Shown: positions 45,547 through 54,344, numbered from the stretch's first letter. The stretch is DNA of 64,000 nucleotides from Streptomyces rimosus (GCF_008704655.1 NZ_CP023688.1:5005001-5069000), one strand, 5' to 3'. Notes: generated by a model not told the origin, from the sequence alone. Numbers and translations are program-made.

Positions 45547-46740
45547 ATGTCGTACACCGAAGTGCCCGGAGCCAAGGTTCCGATCCGGATGTGGACGGAC
45601 CCGTCCACGGTCGAAGGCGTGGCCATGCAGCAGCTGCACAACGTGGCCACCCTGCCATGGATCAAGGGCCTGGCCGTGATGCCGGACGTGCATTACGGCA
45701 AGGGCGCGACGGTCGGGTCGGTGATCGCCATGCACGGAGCGGTCTGCCCGGCGGCCGTCGGTGTCGACATCGGCTGCGGCATGAGCGCCGTGAAGACCTC
45801 CCTCACCGCCAACGACCTCCCCGGCGACCTCTCCCGGCTCCGCTCGAAGATCGAGGAGGCCATCCCGGTCGGCCGGGCCATGCACGACGACCCGGTGGAC
45901 CCGGGCCGGCTGCACGGCCTGCCGACGAGCGGCTGGGACGACTTCTGGGCCCGCTTCGACGGGGTCGCGGAAGCGGTCAGGTTCCGGCAGGACCGTGCCG
46001 TCAAGCAGATGGGCTCGCTCGGCGGCGGTAACCACTTCATCGAGTTCTGTCTCGACGAGACCGGGTCGGTATGGCTGATGCTGCACTCCGGCTCCCGCAA
46101 CATCGGCAAGGAGCTGGCCGACTTCCACATCGGCCGGGCCCGGGACCTGCCGCACAACCAGGGCCTGGTCGACCGCGACCTCGCCGTCTTCATCGCGGAC
46201 ACCCCGCAGATGGCGGACTACCGCAACGACCTCTTCTGGGCGCAGGAGTACGCCAAGCACAATCGCGCGATCATGATGGCGCTCTTCCAGGACGTCGTCC
46301 GCAAGGAGTTCAAGAAGGCGAAGCCGACGTTCGAGCCGGTGATCTCCTGCCACCACAACTATGTGGCGGAGGAGCGGTACGACGGCATGGACCTGCTGGT
46401 CACCCGCAAGGGCGCGATCCGCGCCGGAAGCGGCGAGTACGGCATCATCCCCGGCTCGATGGGCACCGGCTCCTACATCGTCAAGGGTCTCGGCAACCCG
46501 GCGTCCTTCAACTCCGCCTCACACGGCGCCGGCCGGAAGATGAGCCGCAACGCGGCCAAGAAGCGCTTCTCGACGCGTGACCTGGAGGAGCAGACCCGGG
46601 GCGTGGAGTGCCGCAAGGACTCCGGCGTCGTCGACGAGATCCCGGGCGCGTACAAGCCGATCGAGAAGGTCATCGACCAGCAGCGGGACCTGGTCGAGGT
46701 GGTGGCCAAGCTCAAGCAGGTGGTGTGTGTGAAGGGGTGA
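45547..46740 (+). CDS. rtcB: RtcB RNA-splicing ligase
   Basis: A 397-residue RNA ligase joining 2',3'-cyclic phosphate (or 3'-phosphate) and 5'-OH RNA ends using GTP and manganese. Active-site blocks are complete: DVHYGKGATVGSV, GVDIGCGM (metal Cys), SLGGGNHFIE, MLHSGSRNIG, ISCHHNYV, and the guanylylated His in SASHGAGRKMSR. ATG at 45547 with gaggaaatt upstream. The ~45 bases before it are strikingly A/T-rich (ttgctatttattgttttt), probably its promoter. Two RNHCP zinc-motif genes lie convergent downstream. No rtcA or rtcR is present. Confidence 0.96.
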   Translation: MSYTEVPGAKVPIRMWTDPSTVEGVAMQQLHNVATLPWIKGLAVMPDVHYGKGATVGSVIAMHGAVCPAAVGVDIGCGMSAVKTSLTANDLPGDLSRLRSKIEEAIPVGRAMHDDPVDPGRLHGLPTSGWDDFWARFDGVAEAVRFRQDRAVKQMGSLGGGNHFIEFCLDETGSVWLMLHSGSRNIGKELADFHIGRARDLPHNQGLVDRDLAVFIADTPQMADYRNDLFWAQEYAKHNRAIMMALFQDVVRKEFKKAKPTFEPVISCHHNYVAEERYDGMDLLVTRKGAIRAGSGEYGIIPGSMGTGSYIVKGLGNPASFNSASHGAGRKMSRNAAKKRFSTRDLEEQTRGVECRKDSGVVDEIPGAYKPIEKVIDQQRDLVEVVAKLKQVVCVKG

Positions 46741-46757
46741 TCGCGCGCACCCCCGGG

Positions 46758-46797
46758 CCAGGGCCCCGGGCCGGTTTCCGCCGGCCCGGGGCCCTGG
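46758..46797. terminator. Bidirectional terminator after rtcB
   Basis: A 17-bp perfect stem (ccagggccccgggccgg / ccggcccggggccctgg) with a 6-base loop between the ends of rtcB (+) and the RNHCP genes (-). Confidence 0.9.
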
Positions 46798-46801
46798 TGT
46801 T

Positions 46802-47218
46802 TCACAGGGTGAGCAGTGCCCGTACGGGTCTGCTGGTGTCCGCCAGAGGGCGGACGGCCAGGCGTACGAGGGCTCGGGCGTTGTCGTCGCCCGCGGTGCG
46901 GTTGGTGCTCAGTTCGCCGCAGGCCAGGCACTGGTGGACCAGTAGCCATTCGCCGTTCTGGCGGGTGGTCAGGCACAGTGCGCGCATCCGGCCGCCACAG
47001 TCCGCGGCCCGGTCGCCCGGGACGCGGTGGTCCACGTGGCGGCTGGTGAGGCAGTGCGGACAGTGGTTGCGGTGGGCGGTGCCCGGGGCGGCCAGGGGTA
47101 CTTCCAGGCGGCAGCCCAGGCAGCGGAACGCGTCTCCGGGCGCGCCGCCGGGGCCGTGCAGGACGTCCTTGGGCCGCTGGGCGCGGCGCCGCGGTGCGGG
47201 ATTGCTGCGTCGTGGCAT
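46802..47218 (-). CDS. RNHCP-domain zinc-motif protein 1
   Basis: A 138-residue protein of the RNHCP family: FRCLGCRLEV, HRNHCPHCL with the name-giving motif, DCGGRM, and LVHQCLACGELSTNRTAGDDN. Four paired cysteine motifs suggest a zinc ribbon, and the family is thought to be nucleic-acid or ribosome associated, though I know of no proven role. It follows its paralogue by 16 bases on the same strand. ATG at 47218. Confidence 0.88.
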   Translation of the reverse strand: MPRRSNPAPRRRAQRPKDVLHGPGGAPGDAFRCLGCRLEVPLAAPGTAHRNHCPHCLTSRHVDHRVPGDRAADCGGRMRALCLTTRQNGEWLLVHQCLACGELSTNRTAGDDNARALVRLAVRPLADTSRPVRALLTL

Positions 47219-47234
47219 GTCGTCGCCCCCCGCC

Positions 47235-47636
47235 CTACAGGTCGCCGAACGCTTCGAGCGGGAACGGCGGCGAGGCCAGCGGCCGGACCGCCATCCGCAT
47301 CAGGATCAGCTGGTTGTCGTCCGGCGAGACCGGGTTGGAGGTCAGCTCGTCGCAGCGGGTGCAGCGGTGGACGACCATCCAGTCGCCGGTGCGCAGCACC
47401 GCGATGGCGATGGGCGACATCCGGCCCCGGCACTCGGACGGGCCGCCTTCGACGGCGTCATGCACATGCCGGGAGTGCAGGCAGCTGGGGCAGTGGTTGC
47501 GGCGGTTGCCGTCGGGGCCGAGCGTGGTGACGGTCAGGCCGCACCGTACGCAGGTGAAGGTGTCGGTACGCGGCAGCGGACGGGAACCGCTGGACGGGTG
47601 GGAACTGCTGGAACCGTGGGAGCTGTTGGACAGCAC
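47235..47636 (-). CDS. RNHCP-domain zinc-motif protein 2
   Basis: A 133-residue paralogue of the next gene: FTCVRCGLTV, RRNHCPSCLHSRHVHD, ECRGRMSPIAI, VHRCTRCDELTSNPVSPDDN. A Ser/His/Gly-rich N-terminal ~35 residues precede the domain. The GTG at 47636 is chosen because caaggag stands 8 bases upstream; an in-frame frame extends further but is not conserved-looking. The pair arose by tandem duplication, as the order of Cys motifs and the GDDN/PDDN ends match. Confidence 0.86.
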   Translation of the reverse strand: MLSNSSHGSSSSHPSSGSRPLPRTDTFTCVRCGLTVTTLGPDGNRRNHCPSCLHSRHVHDAVEGGPSECRGRMSPIAIAVLRTGDWMVVHRCTRCDELTSNPVSPDDNQLILMRMAVRPLASPPFPLEAFGDL

Positions 47637-47878
47637 TCGGGGACTCCTTGCCGGAACGTGTCTGGAAAAGGCAGCGGGAGCAGGCCGAGCGGCCTCGGTC
47701 GTACGGGCAGCGGGCGGCACCGCCCGAAGGCGGGTGCGGCCGGGCCGTGCCGGCAGGGCGGACGACGGCCGGAGACGGTGAACGTCAGCGGCGGATTGCG
47801 TCCGCGCGGTGGTGAGGCGCGCTCAGCGCCGGCCGGGGCATAGACACTGCTTTCCAGGGCGGGGCCCGAGTGAGGGGT

Positions 47879-47903
47879 CACGTGCGGCGCGAGCCCGCAC
47901 GTG
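47879..47903 (-). terminator. Hairpin downstream of the SDR gene
   Basis: cacgtgcgg / ccgcacgtg, a 9-bp perfect stem with a 7-base loop, about 85 bases beyond the stop of the minus-strand SDR gene. The rest of the 350-base gap 47637-47986 shows no gene. Confidence 0.6.
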
Positions 47904-47986
47904 CGGTGACGTGGGAAACGGTACGGGCGGGGGCGGGGCGGCGCCAACGGTTTTCGGGCGCCGTCCCGCCCCCGCCCGCGACGGCC

Positions 47987-48769
47987 TCAGGCCGTCCGGT
48001 GCACCTTGTGGTTGGCCGCCTGGGCGCGGGGGCGTACGACGAGGAGGTCGATGTTCACGTGGGCGGGGCGGGTGACGGCCCAGCCGATGGTGTCGGCGAC
48101 GTCGTCGGCGGTCAGCGGTTCGGCCACGCCCTCGTAGACCTTCGCCGCCTTGGCGGCGTCGCCGCGGAAGCGGGTGGCGGCGAACTCCTCCGTCTTCACC
48201 ATGCCGGGGGCGACCTCGATGACGCGTACGGGCTCGCCGCACAGCTCCAGCCGGAGCGTCTCGGCGATGACGTGCGCGCCGTGCTTGGCGGCGACATAGC
48301 CACCGCCGCCCTCGTAGGTGCCGTGGCCCGCCGTCGAGGAGACGACGACCACCGTGCCGTCGCCGGAGGCGGTCAGGGCGGGCAGCAGGGCCTGCGTCAC
48401 GTTCAGTACGCCGAGGACGTTGACCTCGTACATCGTGCGCCAGTCGGCCGGGTCGCCGGTGGCGACGGGGTCCGCGCCCAGCGCCCCGCCGGCGTTGTTG
48501 ACCAGCACGTCCACCGAGTCGTGGCGCGCGTCGAGTTCGGCGGCGAAGGCGTCCACCGCGGCGCGGTCGGTGACGTCGAGCCGATACGCCTCGGCGTCCG
48601 GCAGTTCGGCGGCCAGCGCCTCGATGCGGTCCTTGCGGCGGGCGGCGAGGACGACGCGGTAGCCCTCCGCGGCCAGCCGGCGGGCGGTCGCGGCGCCGAT
48701 GCCGCTGCTGGCTCCGGTGACGACGGCGGTACGGGTACGGGCGGCGGACGCGTCGGGTACGGCGGTCAT
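47987..48769 (-). CDS. Short-chain dehydrogenase/reductase
   Basis: A 260-residue classical SDR: cofactor motif TGASSGIG (near 19-26), AARRKDR at the end of beta-2 indicating NADP preference, NNAGG, catalytic Ser in VVSSTAG and YVAAKHG as YxxxK. It resembles the YdfG/serine dehydrogenase-type oxidoreductases. The substrate is unknown. ATG at 48769. It stands alone, with a YnfA-type gene 57 bases upstream on the same strand. Confidence 0.9.
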   Translation of the reverse strand: MTAVPDASAARTRTAVVTGASSGIGAATARRLAAEGYRVVLAARRKDRIEALAAELPDAEAYRLDVTDRAAVDAFAAELDARHDSVDVLVNNAGGALGADPVATGDPADWRTMYEVNVLGVLNVTQALLPALTASGDGTVVVVSSTAGHGTYEGGGGYVAAKHGAHVIAETLRLELCGEPVRVIEVAPGMVKTEEFAATRFRGDAAKAAKVYEGVAEPLTADDVADTIGWAVTRPAHVNIDLLVVRPRAQAANHKVHRTA

Positions 48770-48826
48770 GCGGCGGCTCCTGGGGCGGCGGACGGCATTC
48801 GTGTGACGTACGCAGAATAGGCCCGG

Positions 48827-49168
48827 TCAGCGCCCCCGCGGCGCGTACATGATCAAGGCCATCCCGGCCAGGCAGACCAGCGCGCCGGTCACGTCCCAGC
48901 GGTCCGGGCGGTAGCCGTCCGCGACCATGCCCCAGGCCAGCGAGCCGGCGACGAAGACGCCCCCGTACGCGGCGAGGATGCGGCCGAAGTCGGCGTCCGG
49001 CTGGAGCGTGGCGACGAAGCCGTACGCGCCGAGGGCGAGCACGCCCGCGCCGATCCACAGCCAGCCGCGGTGTTCGCGCACGCCCTGCCACACGAGCCAG
49101 GCGCCGCCGATCTCGAAGAGGGCGGCGAGGACGAAGAGGGCGGCGGAGCGGGCGATCAGCATGATCAC
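48827..49168 (-). CDS. YnfA/UPF0060 family membrane protein
   Basis: A 113-residue small multidrug-resistance-like protein with four membrane helices: [22 protein letters not shown], the YnfA-typical [39 protein letters not shown] and [16 protein letters not shown]. The E-x-x-G in helix 1 (FEIGG) corresponds to the conserved Glu of SMR-type transporters. GTG 49168 or ATG 49162. Transport substrate unknown. Confidence 0.9.
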   Translation of the reverse strand: MIMLIARSAALFVLAALFEIGGAWLVWQGVREHRGWLWIGAGVLALGAYGFVATLQPDADFGRILAAYGGVFVAGSLAWGMVADGYRPDRWDVTGALVCLAGMALIMYAPRGR

Positions 49169-49257
49169 AGGGTAGGGAGGGGGCGGCCAGGGAAAGGGAC
49201 CCTGCGGCGGGCGGCCGGTGCGGGGCCGTTGTCAGTGGCGTGTGAGAGCTTCGAGAC

Positions 49258-49986
49258 ATGCTCATCGAACGCGCATACGTGGATCGGTCCGAGGAAGCGG
49301 TGGCGCGGACCGGCGACCGCTGGCCCTGGACGGTTCCGTGCGTGCGCCGGTTGGCCGAGGACGGGCTGAAATTCGGCGCGCCGGTCACCTTCCTCGTGGG
49401 CGAGAACGGCTCCGGCAAATCGACGCTGGCCGAGGCCCTGGCGGAGGGCTTCGGTCTCGATTCGTACGGCGGCTCGGCCGGTTACAAGTACGCCAGTTCC
49501 CGTACGCCGTCCGAGCTGGGCTGCGCCATCCGCTTCGACCCGACGGCCGCGGGCCGCCGCATGGTGCGCGGTCCGCGCACGCGCCGGCGCGGGTTCTTCC
49601 TGCGTGCGGAGACCGCGTGGGACGCGCTCGCCCGCGAGCGGCTGTCGGGCGCGCCCGAGATGATGAGCCACGGCGAGGGCTTTTTGATGGCGTTCCGGGA
49701 GAAGTTCCGGCAGCCGGGGCTGTATGTGCTCGACGAGCCCGAGGCCGCGCTGTCGTTCACGTCCTGCCTGGAGCTGGTCGGTGTGCTGGCGGAGCTGAGC
49801 CGCGGTGGCGCCCAGATCATCTGTGCCACGCATTCGCCGCTGCTGACGGCCCTGCCCGGCGCGGAGATAGTCGAGGTCGGTGAGCACGGCATGCGCTCGG
49901 TGGCCTGGGAGGAGCTGGGCCTCGTCGACCACTGGCGCCGCTATCTCACCGACCCGCGCGCATATCTGCGGCACATCATCGGCTGA
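49258..49986 (+). CDS. AAA/ABC-type ATPase with predicted ATP-binding core only
   Basis: A 242-residue soluble ABC-like ATPase (AAA_21 type). Walker A GENGSGKST (near residue 49), Q-loop region, signature-like SHGEGF, Walker B LYVLDEPEAALS and H-loop ICATHSP are all present. There is no membrane partner gene nearby. In Streptomyces this single-gene form is common and of unknown function; some relatives in other bacteria belong to defence or DNA-end processing systems, but nothing here supports that. ATG at 49258. Confidence 0.88.
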   Translation: MLIERAYVDRSEEAVARTGDRWPWTVPCVRRLAEDGLKFGAPVTFLVGENGSGKSTLAEALAEGFGLDSYGGSAGYKYASSRTPSELGCAIRFDPTAAGRRMVRGPRTRRRGFFLRAETAWDALARERLSGAPEMMSHGEGFLMAFREKFRQPGLYVLDEPEAALSFTSCLELVGVLAELSRGGAQIICATHSPLLTALPGAEIVEVGEHGMRSVAWEELGLVDHWRRYLTDPRAYLRHIIG

Positions 49987-50558
49987 TCCGGCGCCACCGT
50001 CCGGGCGCGGCGTCCGCGAAATGGCCGAAGCTGTCCGCCGGTTGATGTCCAAAAGCGGGCGTTGACGGGAAAGGGAAATGCTCCGCAAGCCGGTGCTGCG
50101 TGAAGGGCGAACCACTGGCCAAAAACCGTACGGTGCGTCACATCCCCTGGCGGGGCCCCTTGTCATGAGACATGTGGGTCCTTAGATTCCCCTTCTACCG
50201 GGGGGCGCAACACCGATCGGTGAGCGGCGAGGACAGCGGGAAAACGCGGCTTTCGCCGGTCGGTGCACAACAGGTGGCCCACCTCGAATTCCGCGGCGTA
50301 TCCGGAACACCGGCGCATCCCGCGGTTCCCCGGGGCACGGTTTCACCTCCCATCACGTGGTATCCGCACCGGACTTCGGTGGCGGGCGGCGCGACCGGGC
50401 AGCTGCGGGATCCGGTCCGGCCGCCAGGCCCGGCAAGCGTCCGGCGCGCCCGGCCCGGGGACGGCCGGGCGCGGCGGACGGCGCGGACCCGTCCCCCGTT
50501 CATGGCCGGGGGACGGGCCGCGCGGGCCGCCGCACCGGAGTGTGCGAGGACGTGATGG
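49987..50558. promoter_or_regulatory. 572-base gap with a strong promoter-like element
   Basis: On the plus strand TTGTCA (50160-50165) and TAGATT (50183-50188) stand at the ideal 17-base spacing, a good match to the vegetative sigma consensus. The sequence downstream (from ~50195) has no gene with codon bias or homology that I recognise, and the next gene is on the opposite strand. It could drive a non-coding RNA running antisense to the 3' end of the monooxygenase gene. Confidence 0.5.
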
Positions 50559-52145
50559 TCACGGCCGGGCGGCGGTGCGGGCCGCGGCCCGGCCGGCGCC
50601 GGTCCAGCGGACGAGGGCGCCGTGCAGGGACTCGGCGCGTACGTCCGGGTCGGTGGCGTCGGTGGCCCAGGCGATGTAGCCGTCGGGGCGTACGAGCAGC
50701 GCGGTGCGCCGGTCGCTGTCCCAGGCGGCGCGTACGAGACGGGGGCCGGGAGCGGGCGCGTCCGCCGCTCCTGCCGCTCCCACGGCCTCGGGCACCGTCT
50801 CGTCCCCCGGCACCTTCTCGCCCTCCGGCGTGACCAGCACGAACGCCCCGCCCCGCAGTGCCTCGTGAAGCCGGGTGCCGCCCGCCAGGCGGAGGTCGGG
50901 GGCGCGCTTGCCCGCGAGCGGGTGGGCGCCGCGCCCGGCCGGGTACGCGATGCCCACGCCGCTGATCGTCATCATCGCCCGGTCCGCGAGCGGCGGCACC
51001 GAGTTCAGCAGCCGGGCGAGCGTCGCGCGCAGCACCCGCTGCGGCCTGCTGCGCAACTGCGCCAGCCGGATGACGGCGCCGCTGCTGCGCAGCACCATCT
51101 TGCCGACCGGGTGGCGTTCGGCGTGGTAGCTGTCCAGCAGGCTGTCGGGCGCGTCGCCGCGCAGTACGGCGGCGAGCTTCCAGCTGAGGTTGGCGGCGTC
51201 CTGGAGCCCGGTGTTCATGCCCTGGCCGCCGGCCGGGGAGTGGACGTGCGCGGCGTCGCCGGCGACGAAGGCGCGGCCGACGCGGTACCGGGGGACCTGG
51301 CGCTCGTCGCTGTGGAAGCGGGACGTCCAGCGGACATCGTGCATGCCGTAGTCGCTGCCGAGCGCGAGGCGCATGTACTCGCGGATCTCGTCGGGCTCGA
51401 CCGGGGTGTCCTCGGGGACCCGGCGGTGCTGGTCCCAGCCGATGACGCGGTACCAGCCGTCGCCGAAGGCGCCGATGAGCGCGAAGGCGTCGTCGGTGGC
51501 GTTGGCGATGAGCGGCATGGTGGGCCGCTCGTCGAGCCGTACGTCGGCGAGCACGACGGAGTCCACCACGGTCCGGCCGGGGAAGGGCAGGCCGAGGGCC
51601 TTGCGGACGGTGCTGTGCACGCCGTCCGTGCCGACGAGGTAGGCCGCGCGGTACGTCGTGGCGGCCCCGTCCTCCTCCTGTACGCGGACGTCGACACCGT
51701 CGGCGTCCTGGTCGAGGCCGGTCACGCGGGCCCCGTACCGGAAGGTGACGCCGGCCTTCTGCGCGCGCCGCTCCAGCAGCCGTTCCACCTCGTACTGCGG
51801 CGTGATCAGCACGAACGGGAAGCGGGAGGGCAGCCGGTACGGCTTCATCTCGGCGGCGGCGAAGAGCTGGAGGTGCGACAGCGGGTGGCCGGTCGCGACG
51901 AGTTCGTCGGCGAGGTCGCGGGCGTCGAGCTGTTCGAGGGTGCGGGCGTGCACGGCCATCGCCCGGGTGAGGTTGCTGATCCCGGGGGCGCGGCGCTCCA
52001 GGAGGGTGACGCGCAGGCCGGCGACGGCGAGGTCGCCGGCCAGCAGCAGTCCGGTGGGGCCGGCGCCGACGACGATGACGTCGGCGGTCCGGTCGGTGGG
52101 TACGGGGGCGTGTTCGCCGGTGGTCTCGGGTGTGCGGTGCCGCAT
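50559..52145 (-). CDS. FAD-dependent aromatic monooxygenase
   Basis: A 528-residue flavoprotein hydroxylase of the PheA/TfdB group. Dinucleotide motif VIVVGAGPTGLLLAGDLA, second FAD motif GRAFVAGDAAHVHSPAGGQGMNTGLQDAANLSWKL, the DG motif region YLVGTDGVHSTVR, and a C-terminal thioredoxin-like domain. Relatives hydroxylate aromatic polyketides or inactivate drugs (Rox/TetX-like). The ATG at 52145 has ggagg 8 bases upstream. It is divergent from a TetR gene over three operator copies, so it is probably induced by an aromatic compound. Confidence 0.92.
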   Translation of the reverse strand: MRHRTPETTGEHAPVPTDRTADVIVVGAGPTGLLLAGDLAVAGLRVTLLERRAPGISNLTRAMAVHARTLEQLDARDLADELVATGHPLSHLQLFAAAEMKPYRLPSRFPFVLITPQYEVERLLERRAQKAGVTFRYGARVTGLDQDADGVDVRVQEEDGAATTYRAAYLVGTDGVHSTVRKALGLPFPGRTVVDSVVLADVRLDERPTMPLIANATDDAFALIGAFGDGWYRVIGWDQHRRVPEDTPVEPDEIREYMRLALGSDYGMHDVRWTSRFHSDERQVPRYRVGRAFVAGDAAHVHSPAGGQGMNTGLQDAANLSWKLAAVLRGDAPDSLLDSYHAERHPVGKMVLRSSGAVIRLAQLRSRPQRVLRATLARLLNSVPPLADRAMMTISGVGIAYPAGRGAHPLAGKRAPDLRLAGGTRLHEALRGGAFVLVTPEGEKVPGDETVPEAVGAAGAADAPAPGPRLVRAAWDSDRRTALLVRPDGYIAWATDATDPDVRAESLHGALVRWTGAGRAAARTAARP

Positions 52146-52160
52146 GGCCGCCTCCAAATG

Positions 52161-52229
52161 CCAACGCTTGTTGGTCAACGCTTGTTGGCAACGGTAGACC
52201 TGCCACGGTGGCGGGTCAACAGCTGTTGG
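52161..52229. promoter_or_regulatory. Three TetR operator copies in the divergent promoter
   Basis: Related 14-base palindromes: ccaacgcttgttgg (52161-52174), tcaacgcttgttgg (52175-52188, directly adjoining) and tcaacagctgttgg (52216-52229). The third immediately precedes tacagt (52232-52237), a -10 element 7 bases before the TetR ATG. Repressor bound there would block both genes. Confidence 0.85.
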
Positions 52230-52244
52230 CCTACAGTCGTGGGC

Positions 52245-52910
52245 ATGGCCGATACCGTCCCCTCCGCACCGGACACCGACGCGGACCCCGAGCCGTCCGG
52301 CGCCCCTGCCGCACCACCGGCCCCCGGCACCGCCGCGGAGCCCCCCGGCGCCGACCGCCCCCGCCGCTCCGACGCCACCCGCGCCGCGATCCTCGCCGCC
52401 GCCCGCGACCGCTTCGCCGCCGACGGCTACGAACGCGCCACCATCCGCGCCATCGCCAAGGACGCGGGCATCGACCCGTCGATGGTGATGCGCTACTACG
52501 GCAACAAGGCGGGCCTGTTCGCGGCGGCCTCCGAGATCGACCTGCGGCTGCCGGACCTGACGGCCGTACCGCGCGACGAACTCGGCGCCCGGATGATCCG
52601 GCACTTCCTCGACCGCTGGGAGAACGACGAGACGCTGACCGGGATGGTGCGCGTCGCGGTCACCAACGAGGCGGGCGCCGAGCGGCTGCGCGGCGTCTTC
52701 ACGGAGCAGATCAGACCGATGCTCGCGACCGTCTGCCCGGTCCCGGAGGAGGTCTCGGCCCGCGCCGCCCTGGTCGGCTCCCAGCTGGTGGGCATCGGCA
52801 TGCTGCGCTATGTGCTGTTCCTGCCGCCCGCGGTGGACCTCACCCGCGAGGAGATCGTCGCCTGGCTGGCCCCCACCCTCCAGCGCTATCTGACCGCCGA
52901 GCACCCGTAG
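52245..52910 (+). CDS. TetR-family repressor
   Basis: A 221-residue regulator. A Pro/Ala-rich N-terminus (~38 residues) precedes the helix-turn-helix (TRAAILAAARDRFAADGYERATIRAIAKDAGIDPSMVMRYYGNKAGLF). The C-terminal domain (TetR_C_17-like, LPPAVDLTREEIVAWLAPTLQRYL) carries the ligand pocket. The message appears leaderless: the -10 element ends 7 bases before the ATG. It probably represses itself and the divergent monooxygenase via the repeats at 52161-52229. The long N-terminus suggests an internal start is possible, but none has a ribosome site. Confidence 0.92.
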   Translation: MADTVPSAPDTDADPEPSGAPAAPPAPGTAAEPPGADRPRRSDATRAAILAAARDRFAADGYERATIRAIAKDAGIDPSMVMRYYGNKAGLFAAASEIDLRLPDLTAVPRDELGARMIRHFLDRWENDETLTGMVRVAVTNEAGAERLRGVFTEQIRPMLATVCPVPEEVSARAALVGSQLVGIGMLRYVLFLPPAVDLTREEIVAWLAPTLQRYLTAEHP

Positions 52911-53031
52911 GGCGCGGCGTCGAACTCCGCGATCTCCGGACGCGGCGGCGCCGGCGTGCCTACGGTGGTGGCCGTACCCGCCGTACGCACAGCCGCACCC
53001 GCCGTCCCCGCAGGGACCGGGAAGGAGACGC

Positions 53032-53538
53032 ATGGCCCGGCACACGCCCGCCGTACCGCCGTCACCGCAGGCGCTCGCCGAGTTCTACGGGCTGGAGCCG
53101 CTGCCCAGGGAAGGCGGGCGCTACCGGCGCACGTGGGCGGGCCCCGCGCGCCCCGACGGCCGCCCCGAGGGCTCTGCGATCATCGTGCTGCTCACCGCGG
53201 AACCCCGCGACCACAGCGCCCTGCACCGCCTGCCCACCGACGAGGTCTGGCACTTCTACCTCGGTGATCCGCTCACGCTGCTCCTTCTGGAGCCGTCCGG
53301 CGGCACCCGTACGGCCGTCCTCGGCCCGGACGTCCTGGGTGGCCAGCACGTCCAGTTCACGGTGCCGGCCGGCACGTGGATGGGCGCCGAGGTCGCCGAC
53401 GGCGGCGCCTGGTCGCTCTTCGGCTGCACCATGGCGCCGGGCTTCACCTTCGAGGACTACGAGCACGGGGACGCCGCCGAACTGGCCGCGCGCTACCCCC
53501 AGGAGGCGGCGCGGATCACCGCGCTGAGCCGCCCGTGA
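53032..53538 (+). CDS. Cupin protein, DUF985 family
   Basis: A 168-residue RmlC-like cupin: FYGLEPLPREGGRYRRTW, HRLPTDEVWHFYLGDPLTLLLL, GPDVLGGQHVQFTVPAGTWMGAEV and FGCTMAPGFTFEDYE are the DUF985 landmarks. Related proteins bind a metal and may act as isomerases; substrate unknown. Its stop overlaps the GTG of the following SDR gene, so they are translated together. ATG at 53032 with gggaaggaga upstream. Confidence 0.9.
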   Translation: MARHTPAVPPSPQALAEFYGLEPLPREGGRYRRTWAGPARPDGRPEGSAIIVLLTAEPRDHSALHRLPTDEVWHFYLGDPLTLLLLEPSGGTRTAVLGPDVLGGQHVQFTVPAGTWMGAEVADGGAWSLFGCTMAPGFTFEDYEHGDAAELAARYPQEAARITALSRP

Positions 53539-54320
53539 GCGCGCCGCAGGGCAACGCCGCGCTGCCGTCCCTCGCGGGCCAGGTCGCCCTGGTGACCGGC
53601 GCGGGCGGCTGTCTCGGCACCGGCATCGCGCTGCGCTTCGCCGCGGCGGGCGCCGCCGTCGTCGCCCACTACCGTACGAACGCCTCCGCCGCGCAGGCAC
53701 TCGTAGCCCGCATCGAGGAGCAGGGCGGCAGTGCGCTGGCGGTGCGTGCCGACCTGTCCGTGGAGGAGGAGTGCCACCGCCTGGTGCGTACGGCGGCGGA
53801 CTGGCGCGGCCGGCTCACCGCCCTGGTCAACAACGCTGGCGTACAGCCCGACCAGGACCTGGCGGGCATGACCGTCGCCGACTGGCGCGCCGTCAACGAC
53901 ACCAACGTGCTGAGCGTCTTCGCCTGCACACAGGCCGCGGCCGAGGTGATGCGGGACGGCGACGGCGGCTCGATCACCCACATCGCCTCCATCCAGGCGC
54001 ACCGGCCCGCCCCGGCGCACGCCCACTACTGCGCGTCCAAGGCGGCCGTCGTGATGCACGCCCGCTCGGCCGCGCTGGAGTACGGGCCCGACGGCATCCG
54101 CGTCAACAGCGTCTCGCCGGGCCTGATCGACCGCGAGGGGCTGGCCGAGGCGTGGCCCGACGGCGTGGTCCGCTACCGGCGGGCCGCCCCGGCCGGACGG
54201 CTGGGCCGCCCCGAGGACATCGGCGACGCGTGCGTCTTCCTCGCCTCGCCGATGGCCGCGTGGGTGACCGGCCACGACCTGGTGGTGGACGGCGGGGTGT
54301 CGGCGCGGCCGACCTGGTGA
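53535..54320 (+). CDS. Short-chain dehydrogenase/reductase
   Basis: A 261-residue classical SDR: TGAGGCLGTG (cofactor), NNAGVQ, catalytic Ser in HIASIQ, YCASKAA as YxxxK, and RVNSVSPGLID. It resembles FabG-type or sugar/glucose dehydrogenases. GTG at 53535 in a 4-base GTGA overlap with the cupin gene, so the two probably act in one pathway, possibly sugar or aldehyde metabolism (inference). Confidence 0.9.
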   Translation: MSAPQGNAALPSLAGQVALVTGAGGCLGTGIALRFAAAGAAVVAHYRTNASAAQALVARIEEQGGSALAVRADLSVEEECHRLVRTAADWRGRLTALVNNAGVQPDQDLAGMTVADWRAVNDTNVLSVFACTQAAAEVMRDGDGGSITHIASIQAHRPAPAHAHYCASKAAVVMHARSAALEYGPDGIRVNSVSPGLIDREGLAEAWPDGVVRYRRAAPAGRLGRPEDIGDACVFLASPMAAWVTGHDLVVDGGVSARPTW

Positions 54321-54344
54321 CCGCCGTCCACCGGCCCCGGCGGC

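Noticed and set aside
49258..49986. Defence role for the AAA ATPase
   Set aside because: No nuclease or partner gene is adjacent; such single ATPase genes are common in Streptomyces.
50172..50679. Plus-strand coding frames in the gap after the AAA ATPase gene
   Set aside because: No ribosome site matches, composition is Arg/Pro/Gly-rich and no recognisable domain is present; recorded only as a promoter without a gene.
50559..54320. Natural-product biosynthetic cluster around the monooxygenase, cupin and SDR genes
   Set aside because: No core synthase, carrier protein or tailoring set; the genes form separate small units.
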